Assembly: GCA_028818695.1 (NCBI GenBank) | Contig: JAPPNK010000018.1 | Span: 124,001-188,000 of the forward strand | Direction: 5' to 3' | DNA: 64,000 nucleotides | Source of the DNA: Candidatus Poribacteria bacterium | Lineage (GTDB): Bacteria > Poribacteria > WGA-4E > GCA-2687025 | In this document: piece after piece, positions 8,477 to 16,660 of the stretch | How the letters are laid out: every line of letters begins with the position of its first letter | Numbering within the stretch: the first letter of the stretch is position 1 | Program-made: the position numbers and the translations under genes | The notes under the pieces: model-generated | Seen by the model: the letters and a program-made list of their open reading frames with translations, nothing else | What the model was told of the DNA's origin: nothing | Database searches by the model: none

Positions 8477-9460
8477 TCAAGGAGCAAGCAGACGGGGCGC
8501 AATCTGCGCGGCATGCTGACGGTACCAGCGCGCCGTCTCCGACAACGCCTCGTCCAAACAAGCCTCCGGCTCATAACCGAGAACCGACCGAGCGCGCGAG
8601 ATGTTCGGCGACCGAAGATGAACGTCTGAATGCTTAAACGGAACAAACTCGATGCGCGAACTGGAATTGCAAGCCTGAATCACTGCGCGGGCGAGCTGCA
8701 GCATCGTGACCGTGTTCGCTGGGTTGCCGATGTTGAACGCTTGCCCGACCGCTTCCTCCGTCGTCGCGGCGCGCAGCAGCCCGTCGATGAAGTCATCAAT
8801 ATAACACCAAGAGCGGATCGCTGAGCCGTCGTTATGCACCGTGATCGGGTCATGGTTCAGCGCTTGAAAAATGAAACGCATGACGGCATGGTCGCCGATG
8901 CGCTTCGGTCCGAACAGGTTGAACGGGCGCACAATGACGGCGGGCAGGCCGCGCTCCTGATAATGCCCCTGCGTCATATGCTCGCCGACAATCTTGCTGG
9001 CGGCGTAGCTCCACCGCGGATCGTCCGGCGGGCCGGAGACGGCGTTGTCCGACTCGCCTGCGTTGTAGGCGTCCGGCCCGTAGATCTCGCTGCTGGAGAT
9101 ATAGACAAACCGCTCCGTCGTGGACGGGTTCAAGATCTCTAGGATGTTCTGGACGCCCTGCACGTTCACCTCAAGCGTCCGCAGCGCGTTCATGATGACC
9201 GTCTGAACGCCGACGACCGAGGCGAGATGGACGACGATATGCGCGCCCCTGCATGCCTCTTTGAGCCGCCGCTTGTCTAGGATGTCGCCCTGAATGAAGC
9301 GGATGTTCGGTCTGTCTTTCAGGTTGGCGTAGGCGGCGGAGTTCTGATCGAAGCGGATGTCGTAGAGAAGAATCTCGTTGGATGGGTGGAGCGTTTCGGC
9401 TAAAGCAGCCCCAATAAAGCCTCCGCCTCCAGTGATAAGAACACGCCGTCCATGAATCAT
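8477..9460 (-). CDS. NAD-dependent epimerase/dehydratase (extended SDR)
   Basis: 327 residues. The N-terminal Rossmann motif is TGGGGFIGAALAETL, followed by an acidic residue at the end of strand 2 (YDIRFD) that selects NAD(H). The catalytic tyrosine and lysine are in YAASKIVGE, with the preceding serine in ISSSEIYG. The C-terminal substrate domain contains RPFNLFGP and FNIGNP, as in UDP-glucose 4-epimerase and UDP-glucuronate decarboxylase relatives. It probably acts on a nucleotide sugar for surface polysaccharide; the exact substrate is not visible. The start at ATG 9460 has GGAGCG upstream. No glycan genes adjoin it. Confidence 0.85.
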   Translation of the reverse strand: MIHGRRVLITGGGGFIGAALAETLHPSNEILLYDIRFDQNSAAYANLKDRPNIRFIQGDILDKRRLKEACRGAHIVVHLASVVGVQTVIMNALRTLEVNVQGVQNILEILNPSTTERFVYISSSEIYGPDAYNAGESDNAVSGPPDDPRWSYAASKIVGEHMTQGHYQERGLPAVIVRPFNLFGPKRIGDHAVMRFIFQALNHDPITVHNDGSAIRSWCYIDDFIDGLLRAATTEEAVGQAFNIGNPANTVTMLQLARAVIQACNSSSRIEFVPFKHSDVHLRSPNISRARSVLGYEPEACLDEALSETARWYRQHAAQIAPRLLAP

Positions 9461-9535
9461 TGATCAACGCTCCAAAATAATCATACGGGCAAAGTTTAGC
9501 GCAGGATGAGCCGCAGGTCAACGTTCCAACTTGAG

Positions 9536-9707
9536 GGGCAGTCTCTATAGGCGATGGTTTTGATTTTAAGAGCCGTTTTAGAATGCGGAGGCTGTCTGGG
9601 AGAACTCTAGATTCCCGCTCCCCGTTTTCACGGGACATGCTTCGAGGGAATGACGCGCTGCCCGATTTGAGCATGATTTTCGTATGTCATCGTTTGTAAA
9701 GAATGGC
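9536..9707. repeat. Dispersed intergenic repeat, long form, copy A
   Basis: About 170 bp that closely match 26189-26336: both contain GTCTCTA-AGACGAT-like starts, TTTTGATTTTA, CTGGGAGAACTCT, an ATTCCC...GGGAAT core, GCCCGATTTGA, and end in TATNTCATCGTTTGTAA. In this copy the core palindrome is interrupted by ~25 extra bases. It fills most of the 355-bp gap (9461-9815) between the divergent epimerase and the next + gene; I see nothing else there. Confidence 0.7.
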
Positions 9708-9815
9708 GCTTGAGGGCATGGTCAAACGCTCACGTTGACATGCGGCGGCGGACCGAGTATCCTTACTCAAAAAACAGAGCGGGATTCCTTTGATCACTCG
9801 ATAAAGGGGAGGGCG

Positions 9816-10565
9816 GTGCGCGACGGGCTAGATCTCTTCCGAAGCAAATCTCTCAAGCGGCTTCCTACCGGTCAGGAGCTTCTGTCGCTCAAACCAGGCG
9901 ACGCGACCGCGGCGTTTCAACGGCTCTCGCAGCTCGAACAGCTCGCGGTCATTGAGTCGACCTCCGATCCGCGCGTCCGCGAGGAGCTGTACTATCTCGT
10001 GCCGGACGGAACCGACCTGGTGCGTTCCAGCCGCGTTGAAAGCCTTGTCGAAATCGTCAGCCCGTACGTCGGAACGGGGCTGGCATGCGGCATCCTTTCC
10101 GCCGTCACCCCAGAGCAGTTCGCGCAGATGTTTGAGCGGACGGCGGTGCATGACGGCGCGGTCGATCCCGAAACGGCTGAAATGTGGGTCGCCGAGCTGA
10201 CAGAGCTGGAGCCTGAGCAGCTGTCCGGCATTTTGACAGGGTTGGACTTGGACCTGTTGGCGGAGCTGCTGCGGGGTCGGGTGACGCTTCCCGGCGGCGG
10301 GGGGCGTCTCATGCTGGATGTCGGCCTTCTAAGCCTCGAAAATATCGACTTTGGCGGCGATGAGCAGGCGTATATGATCGCCGATATGCTCTGGATGAGC
10401 GACCCGGAGATGTTTCTGGATGTGATGCGCATTCTCGGCGACGAGCAGGAGGACGCCGAAGAGAGCGCGTATGCAGAAGAGGACGCAACCCAACGGCGCG
10501 AAAAAGCGCGTCGAAACGCGGAACGCCTGAGCGACCTGCTGTATTCGTCTAAGCCGTCGAAATGA
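9816..10565 (+). CDS. Unknown protein, possibly N-half of a DUF6178-like family
   Basis: 249 residues from the GTG at 9816, which has AAAGGGGAGG directly upstream; a TTG at 9735 is in frame without such a site. The protein is helical and acidic, with a repeated Leu-rich pattern (LSQLEQLAVIES, LTELEPEQLSGILTGLDLDLLAELL, MIADMLWMSDPEMFLDVM). I see no signal peptide, membrane segment or catalytic motif. The arrangement (LKRLPTGQELL at the start, paired PEQ...L helices, a charged tail rich in E and R) reminds me of DUF6178 proteins, which are usually a single longer chain; this is a weak recollection. The next gene starts inside its stop codon (ATGA), so the two are translationally coupled. Confidence 0.6.
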   Translation: MRDGLDLFRSKSLKRLPTGQELLSLKPGDATAAFQRLSQLEQLAVIESTSDPRVREELYYLVPDGTDLVRSSRVESLVEIVSPYVGTGLACGILSAVTPEQFAQMFERTAVHDGAVDPETAEMWVAELTELEPEQLSGILTGLDLDLLAELLRGRVTLPGGGGRLMLDVGLLSLENIDFGGDEQAYMIADMLWMSDPEMFLDVMRILGDEQEDAEESAYAEEDATQRREKARRNAERLSDLLYSSKPSK

Positions 10566-11425
10566 CGCAACCCGGCGGAGCTCTCGCGCAGATCCAACGC
10601 GGCGGGCCGGAGCTGTTTCTGTTTAAGGCGGTCAGCCGAATGGAGCCGGCGGCGGCGGAAACATTTTGGCGCCAGCTGACGCAGACGGCGAGCAAACGCC
10701 TCTACCGAACAATCATGAAAGATCCCTCGCCGAGCGGACGGGCGCAGGTGCTGTTCGATGCGGCGCGCTCTGCGAGCCTCGGTCTGGAACGCGCCTCCGA
10801 AGAGGAGATAGAGCGGGCGGCGCGTCTGGCGGCTGAAATCGGAGCCGCGGAGCTTGCCCGCGCGGGAGCCGAAATTTTGACGCGCCTTGAACAGATGGCT
10901 GAAGAAACGGAAGCGTCGCTGCAAATGCCGCCGCCGAACGAGGACAGGAGCTATCTGAACCCTGTTGAGCATTGCCGTTTGACGCAGCTGCTGAAATGCC
11001 GCATCGGGTTCCGGTCGCTTCCGCCCGAGACGCGCCCTCTAGACGCGCCGCGCCCCGTCGCTTCGATGGCGGACGCGCGTTTTGCGTTTGAGGCGCTGCT
11101 CTGTTTTGAGGCGCGGGCGTTTCTATTCAGCGCGTTTCCGCAGAATCGGCTGCGAGAGGCTCTTTGCCGCTTCATGGAGGCGGACGAAGCGGTTGATCAG
11201 GCGCTCATGAACGGCGCGCTGAATCCCGCCGCCGGCATCAATTTTGAGCCGAGGGATGAAGCATCGTATGCGCAGCTTCAGGCGATGGGCTTGGAAGCGG
11301 CGCGCGCGCGGCTTTCAGACTGGATTGAACAGCTGCTCGAAGGCTTGAAGGCGGAGAAGAAGACGAAAGAGCGCATTCGAAGGTATTTAGAGTACCGCGC
11401 CGAAAGGCTATCGAAGAGAGCGTAA
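10562..11425 (+). CDS. Unknown protein coupled to the preceding gene
   Basis: 287 residues, starting in an ATGA overlap with the upstream gene. Mostly helical, rich in Ala, Glu and Arg, with no signal peptide, membrane segment or recognisable active site. Recognisable stretches include RGGPELFLFKAVSRM near the start, YLNPVEHCRLTQLLKCRIGF in the middle and a basic tail (EKKTKERIRRYLEYRAERLSKRA region). It may be the second half of a DUF6178-type protein whose first half is the preceding gene; that would need a profile search. The tight coupling argues that the two products work together. Confidence 0.55.
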   Translation: MTQPGGALAQIQRGGPELFLFKAVSRMEPAAAETFWRQLTQTASKRLYRTIMKDPSPSGRAQVLFDAARSASLGLERASEEEIERAARLAAEIGAAELARAGAEILTRLEQMAEETEASLQMPPPNEDRSYLNPVEHCRLTQLLKCRIGFRSLPPETRPLDAPRPVASMADARFAFEALLCFEARAFLFSAFPQNRLREALCRFMEADEAVDQALMNGALNPAAGINFEPRDEASYAQLQAMGLEAARARLSDWIEQLLEGLKAEKKTKERIRRYLEYRAERLSKRA

Positions 11426-11534
11426 AGAGATCGGCGCTTGAGTTGAGGCATGTCGGAGCGCGAGTCTAGACGCGCCGGCTGATTGGCGCTATCATCTGTT
11501 TTTTACTTAGCCTGACGCTGGGAGGAGGCGCGCG

Positions 11535-13082
11535 TTGAGCGGCTTGCTTCGAGACGGCATCGCCATCCTTGACTTCGGATCGCAGACGACGCAGCTGATT
11601 GCGCGGCGCGTGCGCGAGCTGAACATCTACTGCGAAATCGCGCCGCACCATGTGGACGCGGACCAGCTGCTGAGCCGGCGGCCGCGCGGCATCATCCTGT
11701 CAGGAGGACCTGCCAGCGTCTATGAAAACGGCGCGCCCACCGTTTCAACCCAACTGTTGACAGACGGCCCGCCTGTCCTCGGCATCTGCTACGGCATGCA
11801 GCTCATGACGCATCTTCTCGGCGGAGAGGTGGCGTCGTCGCAGGCGCGCGAGTTTGGACATGCCGACGTCCGCATCGAAACGCAAACGCCGCTCACACAA
11901 GGCGTCGGACCCGATCTGCAGGTGTGGATGAGCCATGGCGACCGCATCTTGACGCTGCCGAACGGGTTTCGCGGCGTCGCCCGCTCCGACAATTCGCCTG
12001 TCGCGGCGATGGCGGACAAAGAGGGGCTGCGCTACGGGCTTCAATTTCATCCAGAAGTCGTCCACACAAAACAGGGCAAGCAGCTGCTGTCCAACTTCGC
12101 GCTCAACATCTGCAAATGCCCGCCCCGGTGGACGATGGAGTCGTTTGTGCAGTCGCGCGTCGAAGAGATACGCGCCGAAACGGACGGCAAGCGCGTGCTT
12201 TGCGCTGTCAGCGGCGGGGTCGATTCGACGGTCTTGGCGGCGCTGCTGCGCCGGGCGGTTGGAGAGAAAGCGGTCTGCGTCTTTGTCGACAACGGCCTCA
12301 TGCGGCTGAACGAAACGCCGCGCGTCGCCTCCATGTTCCGAGACCAGCTCGGCATTGATCTGCGCGTCGTGGACGCCGGGGAGCGTTTTTTGTCCGCGTT
12401 GAAAGGCGTCGTCGATCCTGAAGAAAAGCGGCGCGCCATCGGACGCACATTTATAGAAGTATTTGAGTCGGAGCTGGAAAATCTGGGCGAGATCGATTAT
12501 CTGGCGCAGGGGACGCTTTATCCCGACGTGATCGAGAGCGTCTCGGCGGTCGGTCCGTCCTCCACCATCAAGACGCACCATAATGTCGGGGGGCTGCCGG
12601 AGAGTTTGCGTTTTCAGCTGATCGAGCCGTTTCGGGAGCTGTTTAAAGACGAAGCGCGCGCCGTCGGCAGGGAGCTCGGTCTCCCTGAAGAAGCGCTGGG
12701 GCGGCATCCGTTCCCCGGTCCCGGATTGGCGGTGCGCATCTTGGGCGAGGTGACGAAGGAGCGGCTCGCCGTCTTGCGGAAGGCGGACGCCATCTTCATT
12801 GAGGAGCTGCGCGCGGCGGGTTTATACGACGACATATGGCAGGCGTTGACGGTTCTGCTGCCGGTGCGGAGCGTGGGCGTCATGGGCGACGCGCGCACCT
12901 ATGAGCATGCGGTCGTTTTGCGCGCCGTCGTCAGCCTGGACGGAATGACCGCCGATTGGCATCCGCTGCCGTATGATCTGCTCGCCCGCGTTTCCAACCG
13001 CATCATCAACGAGGCGGTCGGCATCAACCGCGTCTGTTACGATGTCAGCTCCAAGCCGCCGGCGACGATCGAGTGGGAGTGA
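11535..13082 (+). CDS. guaA: GMP synthase (glutamine-hydrolysing)
   Basis: 515 residues, full length. It converts XMP, glutamine and ATP to GMP in the cytoplasm. The class I glutaminase domain holds the nucleophile in VLGICYGMQLM (Cys85) and the His/Glu pair in LQFHPEVVHT. The ATP-pyrophosphatase domain has the P-loop SGGVDSTVLAALL, and the dimerisation domain ends in the invariant KPPATIEWE. The start is TTG at 11535, accepted because GGGAGGAGG lies eight bases upstream and the next residues match the family. The 109-bp gap before it contains no recognisable purine riboswitch. Confidence 0.97.
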   Translation: MSGLLRDGIAILDFGSQTTQLIARRVRELNIYCEIAPHHVDADQLLSRRPRGIILSGGPASVYENGAPTVSTQLLTDGPPVLGICYGMQLMTHLLGGEVASSQAREFGHADVRIETQTPLTQGVGPDLQVWMSHGDRILTLPNGFRGVARSDNSPVAAMADKEGLRYGLQFHPEVVHTKQGKQLLSNFALNICKCPPRWTMESFVQSRVEEIRAETDGKRVLCAVSGGVDSTVLAALLRRAVGEKAVCVFVDNGLMRLNETPRVASMFRDQLGIDLRVVDAGERFLSALKGVVDPEEKRRAIGRTFIEVFESELENLGEIDYLAQGTLYPDVIESVSAVGPSSTIKTHHNVGGLPESLRFQLIEPFRELFKDEARAVGRELGLPEEALGRHPFPGPGLAVRILGEVTKERLAVLRKADAIFIEELRAAGLYDDIWQALTVLLPVRSVGVMGDARTYEHAVVLRAVVSLDGMTADWHPLPYDLLARVSNRIINEAVGINRVCYDVSSKPPATIEWE

Positions 13083-13085
13083 TCC

Positions 13086-13817
13086 TTACAGTCGGACGTT
13101 CAGAGCTGTTTTCAGCTGCATGTCCGTTTTTTTCACATTTGCCGGCGGGCGCGTGTCATGGCTCACCCGCAGGCTGATTGGCAGGCGCAGCCGATCGGAG
13201 ACGCGCGCCGTGAGAGCCGCTTCGTGGAGCGTCCGCGCGTCTTTCAGGTCTCCGAGTCTCGGTTGAATGAAAGTCGTTTGCGAGAACGTCAGATTCGGCA
13301 GCGCTTTCCATTCCAATGTGAAATAAGAGGACCAGCGCGCCGCTTGCGTTTGACCGCCGTCTTTGAGCCGTTCATTTTCCCCCATGAGAGCCGAGCCGAG
13401 CGCCGCCGAGGCGCGCTCCCCTGTCCAGTGGAGCCGTAAGCCGGCGCCGGCAAGGGCGCGCAGCTCCAGCCGGCGAAAGGAGTCTGAATCTGCCTGTAAA
13501 AAACCCTCTGCGTCCAGCCGCCCAGACCAGCGCTGACGGCGGCGCAAATGTCCAAACAGGTTGGAGGCGAACCGTTCGCCGCCCTTGCTGCCGAGTTCGC
13601 CGCTGCCGACAAGAAGCGTGACATTTTCTTCGGAACGCAAGACCGCCGCCGCCGACAAACTGAACAGCGACCGCTCCGTGTTGCCTGTACGCAGATCGGC
13701 GGACGCTTCCAGCTGCGCGCTGAAACCGAGCTCTGCGTTCTGGGCGCGCGGCAAGATGTTCACAATCTGCCCAGATGAAAAAGCCGCCAAAGCCAGAAGC
13801 AGCGCCGCAGCGTTCAT
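13086..13817 (-). CDS. DUF481-type outer-membrane beta-barrel protein
   Basis: 243 residues with a signal peptide (MNAAALLLALAAFSSGQ). The mature part is a series of amphipathic strands with the DUF481-like opening FSAQLEASADLRTGNTERS and alternating short turns, ending in an arginine-leucine C-terminus after a strand. DUF481 (YdiY-like) proteins are predicted outer-membrane barrels of unknown role. It overlaps the upstream lipoprotein gene by ATGA, so it is the last gene of the five-gene cluster on this strand. Its 3' end lies three bases from the convergent guaA stop. Confidence 0.7.
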   Translation of the reverse strand: MNAAALLLALAAFSSGQIVNILPRAQNAELGFSAQLEASADLRTGNTERSLFSLSAAAVLRSEENVTLLVGSGELGSKGGERFASNLFGHLRRRQRWSGRLDAEGFLQADSDSFRRLELRALAGAGLRLHWTGERASAALGSALMGENERLKDGGQTQAARWSSYFTLEWKALPNLTFSQTTFIQPRLGDLKDARTLHEAALTARVSDRLRLPISLRVSHDTRPPANVKKTDMQLKTALNVRL

Positions 13818-14683
13818 TGAGAACTGCCGGAAGAGGGCGGTACAACGGGCGCGGTTCCCGACGTTTCAAACGGGAATTGCGGGTTCGGCATGAGCGGCAG
13901 CGGCGTCTCAACGCTCAAGACGCCCCGCAACGTGTATTCCACTTCAGCCCGCTTGAAGAGCGCGTCTGACAATTCGGGGGATAGGTCGGCGTAATCGATA
14001 GTGAACGGCATCTCAATTGTTCCCGGCTGTCCGCTGAAGATTTCTAGGTCGGCGGTCGTTCTCGAACTTGTCCACTCCTCGCCATGCAACTTTGGAGAAA
14101 TCTGGAGCGCCTTCGCCTGTATCAGAAACTTGTTCGGGTTCTCGATTTTGATCTGGAACCGTCCTTTTTCAGATCCCCCATGGATCAAGATTTTACTTAA
14201 ATATATCTTTGGAGGCTGCGGGATCGGCATTCGCCCATGCCGCGACATGCGCATCTCAACGGGCGGGAACGGCTTCGTCTGCGCAGTCAAGACCGCCTCA
14301 AATGTCCATTCCGCCCTCTCTTCGCCGCTGAAAAGGGACAGCGGAGCGTTCAGCAGGATCGGCAGGCGTCCGCTGCCGTCGGCGGGTATCTCAAGCGGCT
14401 TGTCGATTTTGCCCTGTATCGGCTCTTCCTCTCCGATTTTCAGGACATATTCTGCCGATTGAATCTGCGCCGACCTCATGTTCGGGTTTCGTATCTTCAT
14501 TTGAAAATCGAAGGAGGCTTTTGTGAAGGAGAGGTGGACGGCGGACGCTTTCATGAACTGAACCTCCAGCGGCTTGACGGGGCCGGTTTGCGCGTCGGCG
14601 GGAGGGCGCGGCCGCCCCGTTCCGCTCAATCCTGCGCATGCCGACAACGCCAACAACAGCAGAAGCGGAGCCGCGTTCTTCAT
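13814..14683 (-). CDS. Lipoprotein with two LEA-2/WHy domains
   Basis: 289 residues from the ATG at 14683, which overlaps the stop of the upstream dehydratase gene (ATGA); a start at 14704 would add seven residues. A signal peptide ends in the lipobox LSACAG, so the mature N-terminus is a lipidated cysteine. Two similar beta domains follow (about 35-150 and 155-270), each with the LEA14-like pattern FQMKIRNPN and FQIKIENPNKF preceding a hydrophobic strand. Such domains occur in envelope lipoproteins of unclear function. Its neighbour encodes a predicted outer-membrane barrel, so an outer-membrane location is plausible. Confidence 0.75.
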   Translation of the reverse strand: MKNAAPLLLLLALSACAGLSGTGRPRPPADAQTGPVKPLEVQFMKASAVHLSFTKASFDFQMKIRNPNMRSAQIQSAEYVLKIGEEEPIQGKIDKPLEIPADGSGRLPILLNAPLSLFSGEERAEWTFEAVLTAQTKPFPPVEMRMSRHGRMPIPQPPKIYLSKILIHGGSEKGRFQIKIENPNKFLIQAKALQISPKLHGEEWTSSRTTADLEIFSGQPGTIEMPFTIDYADLSPELSDALFKRAEVEYTLRGVLSVETPLPLMPNPQFPFETSGTAPVVPPSSGSSQ

Positions 14684-15846
14684 GTAAAAAACGGAACGAG
14701 CCATTCTTCTTTGATCTCTAGCCCGAAGCCGGGCCGGTTGGACGGAAACACATGGCTATCGACCGGCGTTTCGTCTGGGTTGTACGGCTTCGCCTCGCGC
14801 AGCGGAACGCCCGGCGCGCTGCCGATAAAGTATTCGCACCAGGGCGTGTTCGGCATCGCGGCGGAAAAATGAAGCCCGTACGGATTCATCCCGCCGCCAT
14901 GCAGGATGACCTGAATCCCCGCCGCGTCTGCCATGAGCGCGATGCGCCGCGCCGCCGTCAGCCCGCCGACCCAATGGATGTCCGGCTGAAGGATGTCGAG
15001 AGCGCGAAGCTGAATCAGCCGCTTGAACGGCGTCGGCAGATACATATGCTCTCCGCTGGCGAGCGTCTGCCATGGAAGGCGCCGCTTCACTTCGCCATGC
15101 GCTTCTAGGTCTTCGGGCGGCAGAAACTCCTCAATCCATTTGAGCCGATAGGGGCGCATCCGCTCGGCGAGCTGAACGGTGTAGTCGACATCGAACGCCA
15201 TGTAGCAGTCCAGCATGACGTCGATATCGGGACCGCACAGATCGCGCGTTTGGCAGATGAACTGTTCGTTTTGGTTGAGTCCGTCCACGCCGTCGGCAGG
15301 TCCATGGGGGCAGGCGAGCTTGACCGCCTTAAACCCGCATTCCAGAAACCAGTCGATGTCGTTGCCGGTGGCGTAGGCGAAGAGGGAGCTGCGCGCCGGC
15401 CCGCCCAGCATCTCATACACAGGCAAGCCGCGCAGCTTGCCGGCAAGGTCCCACAGCGCCAGATCCACGCCGGAGATAGCGCATGCGGCGATTCCGGTTG
15501 AGCCGTAAGGTTTTGTCGCGCGCGACATCATATCCCAGCATTTGTCGATGGCGAAGCATGACTCGCCGACGAGAAGCGGCCCGAGATGGTCCTCAATCAC
15601 GGCGGCGACGGGGCGGCCGAAGGAGGTCAGCCCGGCGCCCCAGGTTCCGTCTTCGGCGGTCGCCTTGACCCAGACGGCGCCCCACTTCGGCAGCCAGCTG
15701 GGGCGGTAACGTTTATAGCGCGGAAACTTGGACATCGGGTTGGCGATCTCGGCGTCGGCGCTCCACGGGGGGCGCCTCGGCTCGGTTCTCGGCTCATCGG
15801 GCGTCGGCAGACGCAGCGCCGCGGCATGGATGGACGCGATATTCAT
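14680..15846 (-). CDS. Enolase-superfamily dehydratase, L-rhamnonate dehydratase-like
   Basis: 388 residues. A mandelate-racemase-type acid-sugar dehydratase. Similarity to RhmD is visible in NPMSKFPRYKRYRPSW, VDLALWDLAGKLRGLPVYEM, LDCYMAFDVDYTVQLAERM and LKWIEEFLPPEDLEAH. The three Mg2+ ligands are the Asp of LDCYM, the Glu of WIEEF and the Glu of SGEHMY; the catalytic His lies in VILHGGG. In RhmD the second-strand motif is K-M-P-x-H; here it is KLACPHGPADG, so substrate choice may differ. It overlaps the DUF3783-like gene upstream and the lipoprotein downstream (ATGA at both ends). No other rhamnose genes are nearby. Confidence 0.85.
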   Translation of the reverse strand: MNIASIHAAALRLPTPDEPRTEPRRPPWSADAEIANPMSKFPRYKRYRPSWLPKWGAVWVKATAEDGTWGAGLTSFGRPVAAVIEDHLGPLLVGESCFAIDKCWDMMSRATKPYGSTGIAACAISGVDLALWDLAGKLRGLPVYEMLGGPARSSLFAYATGNDIDWFLECGFKAVKLACPHGPADGVDGLNQNEQFICQTRDLCGPDIDVMLDCYMAFDVDYTVQLAERMRPYRLKWIEEFLPPEDLEAHGEVKRRLPWQTLASGEHMYLPTPFKRLIQLRALDILQPDIHWVGGLTAARRIALMADAAGIQVILHGGGMNPYGLHFSAAMPNTPWCEYFIGSAPGVPLREAKPYNPDETPVDSHVFPSNRPGFGLEIKEEWLVPFFT

Positions 15847-16103
15847 GGGAGCTTCCGCTTTCTCCGCTTGCGTTTACGGGCGTCGGCGGCGTCCTGCAGC
15901 ATGTCGTCCAGGACATCGCCGAGGGGGCGCTTGACAGACTGCTCCGTCGCGACAGCGAAGGCGGCGTTCTGCGGAAGAGAACGATCTGCCCGATACGCCG
16001 ACACAACCGCTTTGATTTGCGCAGGCGTGAACCCGTGCAGGATGATCGCCTTTGGGTGATCTTTTAAGGACTCGTCCCGCTCGTCCAGCCGTTCAAATTG
16101 CAT
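15843..16103 (-). CDS. Small DUF3783-like protein
   Basis: 86 residues, with a strong ribosome site (AGGAGAGG). The core AIILHGFTPAQIKAVVSAYR followed by AFAVATEQSVKRPLGDVLDD matches my recollection of DUF3783, a small alpha/beta domain of unknown function. The C-terminus is very basic (ARKRKRRKRKLP), which could bind nucleic acid or be a simple tail. Its stop overlaps the dehydratase start. Confidence 0.6.
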   Translation of the reverse strand: MQFERLDERDESLKDHPKAIILHGFTPAQIKAVVSAYRADRSLPQNAAFAVATEQSVKRPLGDVLDDMLQDAADARKRKRRKRKLP

Positions 16104-16120
16104 GGCGCCTCTCCTGCGTT

Positions 16121-16501
16121 TTAGGCGCGTTCCAGCAGTTCAATCTCATATCCGTCCGGGTCGTCAATGAACGCCATCTTGCGCCCCGTCGGGAAGGTTT
16201 TACGCCAGTCGTCCGGCCACACTTCGATGCCTTTTTTCTCTAGCTTGTCGCACAGGGCGATCAGATCCGGCACGCCGACAGCAAAGTGCATAAGGTCTTC
16301 AGGGACGTTCAGCTCATAGTCGGGCGAGTAGCAGAATTCGATCTCATGGTCGTTGCCGGGCAGCGTGAGAAAGGCGAGGCGGTTGCCGGCAGGCGAGTTG
16401 TCGTTCCGCCCCTTCAGCTCAAAGCCGAGATGCTCCGTGTAAAACTGAATGCTGCGGTCAAGGTCGCTGACGCGGATGCGCGTATGAAGAAAGACTGCCA
16501 T
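16121..16501 (-). CDS. Glyoxalase/lactoylglutathione lyase family protein
   Basis: 126 residues from the ATG at 16501 (AAAGGAA upstream); an earlier in-frame start lacks a site. Two beta-alpha-beta-beta-beta modules of the vicinal oxygen chelate fold are visible: HTRIRVSDLDRSIQFYTEHL at the start and LMHFAVGVPDLIALCDKLEK in the second half. Metal-ligand candidates are His7, the Glu of HEIEFCY, His in LMHFAV and the Glu of YEIELLE, as in glyoxalase I, which isomerises the hemithioacetal of methylglyoxal. The order resembles GloA but the genome's thiol is unknown. It heads the five-gene cluster, with 17 bp to the next gene. Confidence 0.85.
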   Translation of the reverse strand: MAVFLHTRIRVSDLDRSIQFYTEHLGFELKGRNDNSPAGNRLAFLTLPGNDHEIEFCYSPDYELNVPEDLMHFAVGVPDLIALCDKLEKKGIEVWPDDWRKTFPTGRKMAFIDDPDGYEIELLERA

Positions 16502-16660
16502 TGCGTTCCTTTCAAGAATAGGCGTTTCCTGGGCGATCCTATCCGATATTGGGCTGGACGTCAACCGCCGCTCCTCTGGGCGTTCTTTACAAGCGACGAT
16601 ATGCGAATATCCTGTTCAAAGCGGCAATTCTGCAGAACGACGATTTGAAAAGAGAGCCTG

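Noticed and set aside
11426-11534. Purine riboswitch or similar leader before guaA
   Set aside because: Only a short GCGCC...GGCGC stem is visible and the gap is too short; no conserved purine-aptamer core.
11745-12707. 320-residue - strand frame inside guaA
   Set aside because: Fully covered by the confident guaA reading; composition is that of an antisense frame.
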